Source of the DNA: Nitrospira sp.
Lineage (GTDB): Bacteria > Nitrospirota > Nitrospiria > Nitrospirales > Nitrospiraceae
Assembly (NCBI GenBank): GCA_030653545.1
Contig: JAURZE010000005.1
Span: 62,001-126,000 of the forward strand
Direction of reading: 5' to 3'
Length of the DNA: 64,000 bases
Shown here: in pieces, positions 24,763-33,653 of the stretch
Layout: every line of letters starts with the position of its first letter
Position numbering within the stretch: the stretch's first letter is position 1
Translations under genes and position numbers: made by a program
Notes under the pieces: generated by a model
Told to the model about the DNA's origin: nothing
The model's input: the letters and a program-made list of their open reading frames with translations, nothing else
Databases searched by the model: none

Positions 24763-26493
24763 ATGTACCGTCGTGTGATGGCGTTTGACTTTGACGGGAC
24801 GCTTGCCGTGGATGGGGTGGTGCCCCGTGACCTCGAATGCGCACTTGAGCGATGCCGTGCTGCAGGCTATGCGCTGTTTCTTGTCACGGGCCGGCGCTTT
24901 GAGACCGTCCCACTTGGCCGCCTGGGCGACGTGTTCACCGGTGTGGTGTGGGAGAATGGCGCAGTCTTAGTGCATACCGCCACCGGTGAGGTCTATCTGC
25001 CATTCGGGCAGCTCGAGGAACGCCTCGTGAAAGCGCTTGAGGACGCTGAGATTCCCCTCGAACGGGGATTGGCCATTGCGGCGACCTGGGTGCCGCACGA
25101 CCAAGAAGTGTGGCGCGTGCTCAGCGCCCACGGTGGCGGCGCAGCGGTCGAGTATAACAAAGGGGCGGTGATGGTGCTGCCCTCTGGAGCGGCGAAGGGG
25201 ACGGGCTTAGAGCGACTCCTCACCATCTGCGGGTTCTCAGCGCACAATTTGGCGGCGTTCGGTGATGCCGAGAACGATGTCTCGATGCTCCGGCTGGCCG
25301 AAATCGGGGTAGTCGTGGGGGACGCCGTGCCGGCGGTTCAGGAGATGGCCGATGTCGTCGCGTCTCGTCCGGGGCCGGCAGGCGTGCTGGAAATTCTGGA
25401 CCGCTACCCCTTGGCCGGTCAATATCTCGACGTGCCCTTGCGCCGGGAGCGGCGCATTGTGATCGGGCGGGATAAGGCGAACATCGAGGTGTCACTGCCG
25501 GGGTCTCGTCTCGCTGGGCGAAACCTTGGGGTGTTCGGGGACTCAGGCACAGGCAAGTCCTGGGTGGTTGGCCTCCTGGCCGAAGGGCTGCACCACGAGG
25601 AGTATCAGGTCCTGCTGGTGGACCCTGAAGGAGACTTCCGCGGTCTTCGGGCGCTCCCGCGATTTGTGGCTCTAGAGGGAGATCGTGTATCCATGCCGGT
25701 CCCGTCGGCCGTGGTGGCCTTGCTGGAAACTGGGAGCGTGTCGGTGGTGTTGGATCTCAGCCGATATCCCGTCACCTTGCGCATTCCGTACGTGGCCGAG
25801 TTGGTGCGCGCGCTCCGTCCGTTGCGGGAGCGCAAGTACCGGCCCCATTGGATTGTCTTGGACGAAGCCCAACAGCTGTTCCCGCCGAACGGGGGAGAGG
25901 CGGCGGACGCGGTGGCCCCTCTGTTGGAACAAGGTGGATGGGCCGTCGTTTCGTATCGACCTGATCGTCTTGATCCGAGGGTGCTCCGTTCAGTGCACCA
26001 TTGCCTGGCGACTCGACTGGTTGAGCCTGAAGCGGTCCGGGCGGTGCAAGAGCATTGTGGGGAGTGCGGGCTTGGAGAGGTGAACTTCGCGGAGATTCCT
26101 CCCGGCGAGATACTCTTGTGTGACGGCCAAGTGGCCCGCTTGCGACCGGCTCTCCGCCGGGTCCCGCATATCAGGCACTTCTACAAGTATCTCGAGGGGC
26201 CGCTGCCTCCTGGCAAGCGCTTCTGGTTTCGGGACGCGCAGGCGGGTGTGGGGCAGGAAGCGGCCAGCCTGTATGAGTTCGTACAGCTCATCCCGACGGT
26301 GCCGTGTGCAAGTTTGGAGTATCACGACCGTCGAGAGGATTTCTCACGGTGGGCTGAAGGGGCCCTTGGCGATGCAGATCTTGCCGCACGCCTGCGGAAG
26401 CTGGCGCATCGGCAGCTCACAGGGAAGACGCTCCGGGAGGCCCTCCGGCAGACGGTGGCGGTGCGGTACGAGGAGCTGAATGCGCTACGCTAA
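24763..26493 (+). CDS. HAD-family phosphatase fused to a HerA/DUF87-type P-loop ATPase
   Basis: This 576-residue protein joins two enzymes. Residues 1-210 form a Cof/sucrose-phosphatase-like HAD domain: motif I DFDGTL (8-13), LVTGRR, a cap region and the motif IV GDAENDVSML (166-175). Residues about 225-480 form a P-loop ATPase with Walker A GDSGTGKS (259-266), LLVDPEGDF and Walker B WIVLDEAQQL (near 363), resembling the HerA/VirB4-like DUF87 core. The C-terminal about 100 residues (RVPHIRHFYKYLEG...) are helical and unrecognised. It lies between hypF and hypC in the same orientation, 61 bp after hypF. The substrate is unknown; the location suggests co-expression with hydrogenase maturation, but this may be accidental. 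Confidence 0.8.
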   Translation: MYRRVMAFDFDGTLAVDGVVPRDLECALERCRAAGYALFLVTGRRFETVPLGRLGDVFTGVVWENGAVLVHTATGEVYLPFGQLEERLVKALEDAEIPLERGLAIAATWVPHDQEVWRVLSAHGGGAAVEYNKGAVMVLPSGAAKGTGLERLLTICGFSAHNLAAFGDAENDVSMLRLAEIGVVVGDAVPAVQEMADVVASRPGPAGVLEILDRYPLAGQYLDVPLRRERRIVIGRDKANIEVSLPGSRLAGRNLGVFGDSGTGKSWVVGLLAEGLHHEEYQVLLVDPEGDFRGLRALPRFVALEGDRVSMPVPSAVVALLETGSVSVVLDLSRYPVTLRIPYVAELVRALRPLRERKYRPHWIVLDEAQQLFPPNGGEAADAVAPLLEQGGWAVVSYRPDRLDPRVLRSVHHCLATRLVEPEAVRAVQEHCGECGLGEVNFAEIPPGEILLCDGQVARLRPALRRVPHIRHFYKYLEGPLPPGKRFWFRDAQAGVGQEAASLYEFVQLIPTVPCASLEYHDRREDFSRWAEGALGDADLAARLRKLAHRQLTGKTLREALRQTVAVRYEELNALR

Positions 26494-26545
26494 GTGGTCA
26501 CGACAAGAAGACCACACGAGTCATGCCTGCTCGCCTCTCCCGAGT

Positions 26546-26632
26546 TCACGTCGCCAGGTGCCGCCCAATGACGTGGGACTCTCTCTTGGACGGGCGGTCG
26601 TGACGGCGGCTCATTTTTCAAACAGAAGGTAA
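26546..26632 (+). pseudogene. hypF: Fossil 3' end of a second hypF copy
   Basis: This frame reads RRQVPPNDVGLSLGRAVVT then AAHFSNRR and stops with TAA at 26630. It matches the last residues of intact HypF (HRQVPPNDGGLSLGQAVVA) at 24621-24701, with about 80% identical bases over 60. It sits directly before hypC. The simplest reading is that hypF once adjoined hypC, and that the present hypF plus the HAD-ATPase gene came in by recombination or tandem duplication, leaving this end behind. Confidence 0.75.
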
Positions 26633-26637
26633 TAGGA

Positions 26638-26886
26638 ATGTGCTTAGCGGTTCCGGGGCAAGTCCTCAGTATCGCGGATGACCAACTCCGGACCGCGACG
26701 GTATCCTTCGGCGGCACCATGAAAGAGGTCTCGCTTGCGCTCGTGCCAGAAGCGGATGTCGGAGACTATGTGATCGTGCATGTGGGATTTGCCATCAGCA
26801 AACTGGATGAGGCGGCGGCGCGACGAACTTTAGAATTGATGGCGCAGCTCGATGGGCGAGAGGCGAGAGGCCATGAAATACGTTGA
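26638..26886 (+). CDS. hypC: Hydrogenase assembly chaperone HypC/HupF
   Basis: The 82-residue protein starts with [12 protein letters not shown], the diagnostic N-terminus in which Cys2 binds the Fe(CN)2CO unit and the large-subunit precursor. The rest ([40 protein letters not shown]) is a typical OB-like HypC. The GAAGG before its ATG lies within the hypF fossil. It overlaps the wider frame of hypD, so hypCD are coupled. Confidence 0.94.
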   Translation: MCLAVPGQVLSIADDQLRTATVSFGGTMKEVSLALVPEADVGDYVIVHVGFAISKLDEAAARRTLELMAQLDGREARGHEIR

Positions 26887-28006
26887 CGAGTACCGAGATC
26901 GCACACTTGCGGCGACGTTAGCGGATCGCATCACGCAGATGGTGCGCCGTCCCTGGACGATCATGGAAGTCTGCGGCGGGCAAACCCATGCGATTGTGCG
27001 GTTCGGTCTCGATGCCTTGTTGCCGCCGAACCTCACCCTGGTGCATGGGCCGGGCTGTCCCGTCTGTGTTACGCCGATCGGCTTAATCGACCAGGCGCTC
27101 CAACTCGCGTCGTTGCCGCGCGTGATCTTCTGCTCTTTCGGGGACATGCTGCGCGTGCCTGGCTCGCAGGGGGATCTGTTCGGCGTCAAGGCGGCGGGGG
27201 GAGATGTCCGCATCGTCTATTCGCCGCTGGATGCGTTGGAGCTAGCCCGCGCGAACCCTGATCGCGAGGTCGTGTGTTTTGCGGTGGGTTTCGAGACGAC
27301 TGCGCCGGCCTATGCGATGGCGGCGATCCAGGCGCGGCGCCTAGGTCTCACCAACTTCAGTCTGCTCGCGGCCCATGTGCTCGTGCCGCCGGCGATGGAA
27401 GCCATTCTGTCCGCTCCCGGCTGTCTCGTGCAGGGTTTTCTGGCGGCCGGTCATGTCTGTACGGTCATGGGCTATGAAGAGTACGAAGACCTGGCGCGAC
27501 GCTATCGCGTGCCCATCGTGGTCACGGGGTTTGAGCCGATCGACATCCTGGAAGGGATTGCGATGCTGGTTCGCCAATTGGAAGAAGGACGGGCAGTCGT
27601 CGAGAACCAGTACGCCAGGTCGGTGCGTCGCGAGGGCAACGTGGCGGCGCAAGCGGCCGTGCGAGAAGTCTTCGAACCAACGCTGCGGGCCTGGCGTGGC
27701 ATCGGCGACATTCCTCAGAGCGGCCTGAGGCTCACGCCGGCCTATGCCGGCTTCGATGCGGCGGTGCGATTTCGTGACGCGCTCGCTCAAGCCGGTTCGG
27801 TGGGCGCAGAAGATCCCGACTGTCGGAGCGGTCTGGTGTTGCAAGGCTTGCTCAAGCCGCCGGACTGCCCGGCCTTCGCCACGCGCTGCACGCCGGAGCG
27901 GCCATTAGGCGCGCCGATGGTGTCCAGCGAAGGGGCCTGCGCGGCCTATTATCGCTATAGACGGGGTGCGGGGCATGGGGCGAGAGGCGAGAGGCAATCG
28001 GCATAG
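26873..28006 (+). CDS. hypD: Hydrogenase formation protein HypD
   Basis: The 377-residue protein has the conserved Cys motifs of Hyp[26 protein letters not shown] and the C-terminal 4Fe-4S region ([19 protein letters not shown] then C...C). It holds the iron and assembles the CN and CO ligands with HypC and HypE. I chose the ATG at 26873 ([10 protein letters not shown]) because GAGAGG precedes it; an ATG at 26852 would add seven residues. It overlaps hypC by 14 bp. Confidence 0.94.
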   Translation: MKYVDEYRDRTLAATLADRITQMVRRPWTIMEVCGGQTHAIVRFGLDALLPPNLTLVHGPGCPVCVTPIGLIDQALQLASLPRVIFCSFGDMLRVPGSQGDLFGVKAAGGDVRIVYSPLDALELARANPDREVVCFAVGFETTAPAYAMAAIQARRLGLTNFSLLAAHVLVPPAMEAILSAPGCLVQGFLAAGHVCTVMGYEEYEDLARRYRVPIVVTGFEPIDILEGIAMLVRQLEEGRAVVENQYARSVRREGNVAAQAAVREVFEPTLRAWRGIGDIPQSGLRLTPAYAGFDAAVRFRDALAQAGSVGAEDPDCRSGLVLQGLLKPPDCPAFATRCTPERPLGAPMVSSEGACAAYYRYRRGAGHGARGERQSA

Positions 28007-28032
28007 CGAAAGGGAATGGGAGAAAGGATTCC

Positions 28033-29085
28033 ATGGCAGACGATCAAGCGCTGCACCTGCATTGTTCCGTGCCGGTGAGAAGCGCGACCGTGCAGCTGGC
28101 TCATGGCGGGGGCGGGCGCCTCATGCAGGAGTTGATTCGGGACGTATTCGTCCGGGCTTTTGACAACCCGATGCTGGCGCAGTTGCATGACGGCGCGGTG
28201 TTTCCGGTCGAGCAGGGCGCCCTCGCGTTCACCACGGATTCCTACGTCGTGTCTCCATTGTTCTTCCCAGGCGGGGACATCGGGAGCTTGGCGGTCCATG
28301 GCACGATCAACGATCTCGCAATGTGCGGCGCCATGCCGCTGTATCTAAGTGCTGGGTTTATCCTGGAAGAAGGCCTCAGCATGGAAACGCTGCGGAATGT
28401 GGTGGACTCCATGGCCAAGGCGGCGAAAGAGGCGGGGGTGCGGGTCGTGACCGGGGATACAAAGGTGGTGGATCGCGGCAAAGGCGACGGGATTTTTATC
28501 AACACCGCCGGGGTTGGCGTTATGCCGCCTGGTATTCGCATCGGCCCACAAGAGGTGAAAGCAGGTGATGCGATCTTGCTAAGCGGCGATCTTGGCTCGC
28601 ACGGCTTGGCCGTGATGAGCGTGCGTGAAGGGTTGCGCTTCACCGGCGAAATCGAAAGCGACTCGGCGCCGTTGCATCGGGTCGTGCGTGATCTGCTGGA
28701 ATGCGGAGTGCCTGTCCATTGCCTGCGCGATCTGACTCGCGGCGGCCTGGCCAGTGCGCTCAATGAACTCGCGGTCGGAGCGAACGCGGGTATGACCATT
28801 GAAGAACCGCTCATTCCTGTGCGCGAGTCCGTGCGCGGCGCGTGCGAACTGCTGGGGCTCGATCCCTTGTATGTCGCGAACGAAGGACGGTTTATTGCCT
28901 TCGTCCAGGAATCGCATGAGGATGAGGCGTTGGCCGCCATGCGTCGGCACAAGGTCGCGCACCAGGCGGTTCGGATCGGCACGGTCACGGAGGACTGCCC
29001 TTCGATCGTGGTGTTGCGCACGGTGCTGGGCACACACCGCATTCTCGATCTGCTGTCGGGGGAGCAATTGCCTCGCATTTGCTGA
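28033..29085 (+). CDS. hypE: Hydrogenase expression/formation protein HypE
   Basis: The 350-residue protein belongs to the AIR-synthase/HypE family. Features are [14 protein letters not shown] near the N-terminus, [19 protein letters not shown] for ATP binding, and the essential C-terminal PRIC, whose Cys carries the thiocarboxamide that HypE dehydrates to thiocyanate. GGGAGAAAGG precedes the ATG. It closes the hyp cluster, 26 bp after hypD. Confidence 0.95.
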   Translation: MADDQALHLHCSVPVRSATVQLAHGGGGRLMQELIRDVFVRAFDNPMLAQLHDGAVFPVEQGALAFTTDSYVVSPLFFPGGDIGSLAVHGTINDLAMCGAMPLYLSAGFILEEGLSMETLRNVVDSMAKAAKEAGVRVVTGDTKVVDRGKGDGIFINTAGVGVMPPGIRIGPQEVKAGDAILLSGDLGSHGLAVMSVREGLRFTGEIESDSAPLHRVVRDLLECGVPVHCLRDLTRGGLASALNELAVGANAGMTIEEPLIPVRESVRGACELLGLDPLYVANEGRFIAFVQESHEDEALAAMRRHKVAHQAVRIGTVTEDCPSIVVLRTVLGTHRILDLLSGEQLPRIC

Positions 29086-29128
29086 CAGGCGGCAGACAAG
29101 AAAGGCCAATGGCGAGAAAGGGAGTTGT

Positions 29129-29221
29129 ATGGAGGGATTAGGGTTTCTGGGATTGTTAGCGGTCCTTGTGGGGCTGGTGGGGCTCTTTGTCCTCTATAAG
29201 GGGCGGCAGAAGCGGCTCTAG
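29129..29221 (+). CDS. Single-span membrane peptide (30 residues)
   Basis: The ATG at 29129 is preceded by AAAGGGAG at ideal spacing and encodes 30 residues: a short polar start, a Leu/Val/Gly-rich span (GLLAVLVGLVGLFVLY) and a basic end KGRQKRL. The composition is that of a small membrane peptide with a cytoplasmic C-terminus. It follows hypE by 43 bp. Function is unknown; it could be an accessory peptide of the hydrogenase or unrelated. Confidence 0.5.
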   Translation: MEGLGFLGLLAVLVGLVGLFVLYKGRQKRL

Positions 29222-29340
29222 CTCTTTCACCGTGGGGGGGGAGAATACGGACGTAGCGAAAGGCAAAGGCCGGGGACATCCGTATACGGCCAGACGATGA
29301 GACGAAAGATAGTCACATACAGACGAGAGGAAGGTGGTGC

Positions 29341-29793
29341 ATGATGACACGAACACGTCAGATCTCCAGTGTTTTCAGCCGAGGGCTCGTCGCGCTCGCG
29401 TGCCTGGTTGTATTCCAAGCCGGTCCGGTGACGGCCATTGATTCCATCGATGTGGCGCAAGAGCAACAGCTCGAGATCGTCATGCGAGATTCGGCCTTCC
29501 TCCTGACCAAACCCGCCCCGATCCGACCTGGATTGCCCACGGTCATCGTCCTCCGCAACGAAGACATTATCCGGCATGGCTTCACGTCGCCCATGCTGAT
29601 AGGACTTCTGGTGCATGCGGAAGGCGAAGGGATCGCCTCCTATGGCAAGGGCGTCGAGGGCTTCTATGTCGATCCCGGGAAAACCCTGGTGATCCGGTTT
29701 ACGACCGAACGCCCAGGCAGTCACCCCTTTCGCTGCGATCTCCATCCGCAGATGAAAGGGGAGTTCCTCATGCTGGATGTCCAGGCGGCGTAG
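29341..29793 (+). CDS. Exported cupredoxin-like protein
   Basis: The 150-residue protein has a signal peptide (hydrophobic residues about 15-29, cleavage after VTA) and a beta-sandwich with a type-1 copper site: His in RHGFTSP (near 79), then Cys, His and Met in CDLHPQM (near 131-137), preceded by SHPFR. It probably binds copper and carries electrons in the periplasm. It stands between the hydrogenase cluster and a recombination scar. Two adjacent ATG codons (29341, 29344) follow AGAGGAAGGTGG. Confidence 0.75.
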   Translation: MMTRTRQISSVFSRGLVALACLVVFQAGPVTAIDSIDVAQEQQLEIVMRDSAFLLTKPAPIRPGLPTVIVLRNEDIIRHGFTSPMLIGLLVHAEGEGIASYGKGVEGFYVDPGKTLVIRFTTERPGSHPFRCDLHPQMKGEFLMLDVQAA

Positions 29794-29810
29794 CCGCACG
29801 AGCAATCGTG

Positions 29811-30206
29811 ACGATGGCTTTTGAAGAGATCTTCTGGGGGTTTCTGATCGCGTTGGGCGCTGGAGCGCTCATCGGTCTGCAACGCCAGCAGTCCAGGGAC
29901 GAGGAGAAAGGCCCCGGCGTCGGCGGCGTTCGGACCTTTCCGCTCATTGCGTTGGCCGGCGCCCTCTCCGCATTTGTCGCACATACGATGGGGATGTGGC
30001 CCATGCTGGGCGCCATGGGGGTGATCGGCGTCTTCCTGGCCATCTCGCAGTATCACGAGTCGAGCCGAAGCGCGGATCCAGGGGTTACCACACAAGTGGC
30101 GGCCCTCATCACCTTTCTCCTGGGGGCCCTGGCTCTCGCGCCGGGGATTCCCTTGCCTGTCGGCGACCGCTATATTCTGATTGTCGCCAGTGCCGGTGTG
30201 GTGATG
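29811..30206 (+). repeat. Direct repeat, copy A (DUF4010 5' end)
   Basis: This segment is nearly identical to 50804-51201, 21 kb downstream in the same orientation. It begins at the start codon region and ends at GGTGATGGCC. Differences are scattered, about 20 in 395 bases by eye. Such a long direct repeat could recombine and delete or duplicate the intervening 21 kb. Confidence 0.85.
29814..30206 (+). pseudogene. Truncated 5' copy of a DUF4010/MgtC-like membrane protein gene
   Basis: This is a near-identical copy (roughly 95% by eye) of the first about 395 bases of the intact gene at 50807-52087, beginning FEEIFWGFLIALGAGALIGL. The match stops abruptly after GGTGTGGTGATGGCC near 30205. After that, the sequence matches the C-terminal end of a cation-transporting P-type ATPase in another frame. 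About two thirds of the protein, including most of its membrane spans, is missing. The high identity implies a recent duplication followed by deletion. Confidence 0.85.
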
Positions 30207-30208
30207 GC

Positions 30209-30445
30209 CTTCTTCTCGCTGTTGTCCTTTTTCCCTGGACCAATCGCCCCCTGTTGGGCGCCGTGCTCCTGACTTTCGCCTTGCAAATGGGCACCATCTA
30301 TATTCCCGCGCTCAACCCGATCTTCAAGACCGAGCCGCTGGATCCGGATGAGTTGCTGCTTAGTATAGTCCTGTCGTCCGTGGTGTTCATCGGCGTCGAA
30401 CTCCAGAATTGGATAACCCAGCGAGGGTGGCTGACGTGGGCATGA
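30209..30445 (+). pseudogene. C-terminal fragment of a cation P-type ATPase
   Basis: The frame ending with TGA at 30443-30445 encodes TNRPLLGAVLLTFALQMGTI, then NPIFKTEPLDPDELLLSIVL and a final membrane span. This is the typical C-terminal transmembrane domain (Cation_ATPase_C) of Ca2+-type P-type ATPases. The phosphorylation and nucleotide-binding domains are absent. It is fused out of frame to the truncated DUF4010 gene. It is not the same copy as the degraded ATPase at 52491-53697: their C-termini differ clearly (NPIFKTEPLDPDEL versus SPIFKVAVLPLEDW). Confidence 0.8.
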
Positions 30446-31407
30446 AGCAGGGGACGATGCCGGATGCCGCAGCGCTGACCTGCCTCGGCGTGCTATGGGA
30501 TGGGAGCCTGGCCGGTGCAACTTCGGATGAGTCTTCGGTGCAAGCCGCGCTCGCCGCCCATGTGCGCACTCCGCCGGCGATCTCGGCCCACGGAGCTAAA
30601 GGATTCGGCCGGCCTGAACGCCGCCGCCGAGTTCCTCTCCCAACACCTCGCCTCGTTTGGCTATGAGGTGACGGCGCAGACCTATCCGGTGGGGCAATTG
30701 GCGGTCCGCAACATCGTCGCCGAGCGGCGGGGGGCGGAACAGCCCGATCGCGTGATCGGAGCCCGTTATGATTCGGTCGCGGACTCGCCAGGTACGGACG
30801 ACAATGCGAGCGGGGTAGCGGTGTTGTTGGAGCTCGCGCGCCTTCATGCGCAGACACGCTTCCGGAAGACCGTGCGGTTCGTGGCCTTTACATTAGAGGA
30901 GCCGCCGTTTTTCCGCAGCCGGCACATGGGCAGCCGCATCTACGCGCGCTTCCCCAAGGAGTGAGGAGAATAGGTCGAAGCCATGCTCTGCCTCGAATCA
31001 GTCGGGTACTATGCAGAAGAGCCGGGAAGGCAGTCGTTTCCCTGTCTTGTGTTTTGGCTGCGCTGGCGCTATCCGACGACCGGCAACTTCGTCACGATCG
31101 TCAACAATACCGACTCGCAACCATTGCAGATACAGGTCCGGGATGGGCTCACAGCTCATATAGACTTACTGGTTGAGACCTACACCGGGCCCTGGTGGGT
31201 GCCGGGTCTAGACTGGTCCGATCATGGAGCGTTCTGGAGTGAGGGCTACCCGGCCGTAATTGGTGACGGACACGGCTCTGTTCCGCAATCCCCACTACTA
31301 TCGCCCCACCGATCTACCTGATACGCTGGATTACTGGGCCATGGCCCAGTTGATACTTGGTACGCGGCCTCGCCGGCACCCTCCCGGGGCTGGATGAGCG
31401 CCGGTGA
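30442..31407 (+). pseudogene. Degraded M28 peptidase gene
   Basis: The sequence parallels the intact peptidase at 9880-10863 over its whole length but is broken. The first part (SSVQAALAAHVRT) shifts frame near 30570. Two nonsense codons at 30962 and 30974 correspond to CGA to TGA and CAG to TAG changes within KERGEQVEAM. Another shift occurs near 31258, before TDTALFRNPHYYRPTDLPDT, and one more precedes the end at GLAGTLPGLDERR. The metal site TDDNASG is still readable, but GARYDSV has lost the His. The ATG at 30442 overlaps the ATPase stop. Confidence 0.88.
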
Positions 31408-31545
31408 TCGGATGAACGCGATCATCGTCCTGTGGATCGCCGGAGCCATCGCGCTGCTGCCCGTACTCAATCTCGGGCTCATCAATCCAGCAGGTGGCGG
31501 ATTGAGCTGGGAACAACCCTGTCGAGACCACGGAGGGAACAGTCG

Positions 31546-32853
31546 ATGCAGAGCAGAGGTTCTCGATCCGTGCTTGCCCCCCTGCTGATTGCGCAGTTCT
31601 TGGGGGCGTTCATCGATAATGCCTGGAAATTGATCGTGGCGTTCTTGGGAATCAGGAGCGTGGCAGAGAAGTTTGGAAGTGCTGGGCCTGAGTTCGAAGC
31701 CGCGGCGCAGACGCAGGTGACCGTGGCTTTTCTGGTCTTAGCGTTGCCGCTGATGCTGGTGTCGCTTCCGGCCGGGATTCTCTCCGATCGAATGAGTAAA
31801 CGCACGCTAATCATTGTTTTGAAGGGGGTCGAGGTGGCGCTCATGGCAGGCGGGACGCTTGCCCTGCTGGCCGATCCGGCCGGCGGCCTGGTATTCCTCT
31901 TCATTGTGCTCGGTCTCACAGGGGCGCAAAGCGCGCTCTTAAGTCCCGCTAAATATGGAATTCTTCCTGAACTGCTTCCGCAGGAGCAACTCCCTGAAGG
32001 AAACGGTCTCCTGGAAATGTGGACTTTCTTTGCCATCATCTTGGGGACCTACTCGGGAGGCCTGTTGCTCGGGCTCGCAGGCAACGCGCCTTGGCTGGCG
32101 GGATTGGCGTTAACCGTGCTGGCACTGGCGGGGTTTCTGGTCTCCTGGGCGATCCCGATCGTGCCGCCCGCCAGATCGGAGGGTGGCGTGAGCGCCGCGG
32201 TGCGGGGCGCCTGGGCCGCGATACGCGCCGACCGGGTTCTTCGGGGCGCGGTCGCCGGGACGATCTTCTTCTGGGCGTTGGCGAGCCTGGTCAGTCAGGA
32301 TATCCTGGTCTACGCCAAGGCGGTCTTGGGCCTCTCCGAAGCCATGGTCGGCCTGCCGCTCACCGTGCTCGCGTTCGGGATCGGAGTGGGAAGTTTGCTG
32401 GCAGGCAGGCTGTCGCGGGGCACTGTCGAGTACGGCTTGATCCCTTCTGGCGCCTTGGGCATCGCGTTGGTAACCTTGCTGATCGGTTTGCATGCGCCGG
32501 GTGTGGGGGGTACCTTTCTGTTGATGGCCTTGCTCGGTCTCGCCAGTGGATTGGTGGTCGTTCCGCTGAACGTGCTGATTCAATGGAAGTCGCCGGGTGA
32601 TCGGCGCGGGGCCGTGATCGCCTTTTCCAATGTTTTCGTATTTGGCGGTGTCATAATCGGGTCTTTGAGCGTCGAGATGCTTTCCCGTCTCGGTCTTTCG
32701 CCGAGGGAAATCTTCCTGGCCGCATCGGGCATCGCGGGAGCTGGTGCGCTCTGGGCGCTGTGGCTGCTTGGCCGGGCGTTCCTATCATTCGTGGCTGGAG
32801 TCGTTTTCCGGGTGGGTGGCGGTCTTTCGGATTCTCCGCAGGACCGCGAGTGA
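31546..32853 (+). CDS. MFS transporter, LplT-like (lysophospholipid transporter family)
   Basis: The 435-residue protein has twelve predicted spans and the block FLGAFIDNAWKLI at the start, ILSDRMSKRTLI between spans 2 and 3, and SPAKYGILPELLP, which are typical of LplT and of the MFS module of LplT-Aas fusion proteins. The start ATG follows CGGAGGGAAC. LplT flips lysophospholipids inward for re-acylation by Aas. This window also encodes an Aas-like ligase/acyltransferase (7133-9883), although 22 kb away. Upstream lies only the broken M28 gene. Confidence 0.82.
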   Translation: MQSRGSRSVLAPLLIAQFLGAFIDNAWKLIVAFLGIRSVAEKFGSAGPEFEAAAQTQVTVAFLVLALPLMLVSLPAGILSDRMSKRTLIIVLKGVEVALMAGGTLALLADPAGGLVFLFIVLGLTGAQSALLSPAKYGILPELLPQEQLPEGNGLLEMWTFFAIILGTYSGGLLLGLAGNAPWLAGLALTVLALAGFLVSWAIPIVPPARSEGGVSAAVRGAWAAIRADRVLRGAVAGTIFFWALASLVSQDILVYAKAVLGLSEAMVGLPLTVLAFGIGVGSLLAGRLSRGTVEYGLIPSGALGIALVTLLIGLHAPGVGGTFLLMALLGLASGLVVVPLNVLIQWKSPGDRRGAVIAFSNVFVFGGVIIGSLSVEMLSRLGLSPREIFLAASGIAGAGALWALWLLGRAFLSFVAGVVFRVGGGLSDSPQDRE

Positions 32854-32933
32854 GACTGTGCGGTGTCCTGAACGCGTTCTTCCGGTCTTTGACGGCGTCC
32901 CGTAGGCCATGATGCATGGAAAGGCGTCACAAC

Positions 32934-33653
32934 ATGCAACGGTCGCGTGATTCGATCGCAGCGGTACTCTGCTTCTCGGTCAGCCTTCTGCTCTCGGCCT
33001 GTGCCTCGCCGGTCGAGGGCTGGTGGCCGCCGTCTCCGGACTCCGCCGCGCAAACCATCTACGTGTCGCTCGATACGTGGCATGCCGTCATCGCCTTACC
33101 GGTTCAACCAGCAGGCTACGATCAGCCGTCGCCATTCAGTTTCGAGAAAGGAACTTCGCCACAGCACTCATCGCGCAGCACGCAGCACTTCTATGAAGAA
33201 TGGGGCTATGCCGAGCGCGCCTGGTATCTGGAGGACCGGCGAGGCCTAACCGGGATGTTGCGGGCGCTCTTCTGGCCGACCGAGGGGGTTGTCGAAGTCG
33301 GGCAGTATGAGCAGGTGTGGGCGGATCGCACGCCGCAGCCGCCTTCCGATCTCTTCGTCTTTCGGGTGAGCGACGAGGGGTTTCGGCGATTGCGCCGTCA
33401 TCTGCGTGCGACCGTTTCCGGTGATGAACCCATCGCCTCGCTGAGTCGATCTACCTTCTATCCCGCTGTCCGTTCCTACCATGTGTTGCATACCTGTCAC
33501 CAGTATGCGGCGTCTGCGCTGCGCGAAGCCGGCTTGCCGATCTCAGCACTCTGGGCCTTCAACCGGACCAGTCTCGCCTGGCAACTGCGGCGGACGGCCC
33601 GCGTGGATTCTGGATATGCGGTAGAGGCCTCACCGGATGAGCCGATGAAGTGA
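32934..33653 (+). CDS. DUF2459-family lipoprotein
   Basis: The 239-residue protein begins with a lipoprotein signal (AVLCFSVSLLLSAC, lipobox LSAC). The mature part has the DUF2459 blocks TIYVSLDTWHAVIALP, FYEEWGYAERAWYLEDR and TCHQYAASALREAGLP. The conserved Cys and His in THxCHQ and the WH pair resemble an NlpC/P60-like catalytic arrangement reported for this group, but no activity is established. The ATG at 32934 is chosen over 32916 because it leaves a normal short signal n-region. Confidence 0.78.
   Translation: MQRSRDSIAAVLCFSVSLLLSACASPVEGWWPPSPDSAAQTIYVSLDTWHAVIALPVQPAGYDQPSPFSFEKGTSPQHSSRSTQHFYEEWGYAERAWYLEDRRGLTGMLRALFWPTEGVVEVGQYEQVWADRTPQPPSDLFVFRVSDEGFRRLRRHLRATVSGDEPIASLSRSTFYPAVRSYHVLHTCHQYAASALREAGLPISALWAFNRTSLAWQLRRTARVDSGYAVEASPDEPMK

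Noticed and set aside
31412-31588. Frame encoding a hydrophobic peptide MNAIIVLWIAGAIALLPVLN
   Set aside because: It begins with one plausible membrane span, but it overlaps the real MFS start, has a weak ribosome binding site and ends in a Cys/Pro-rich stretch; probably chance coding beside the broken M28 gene.
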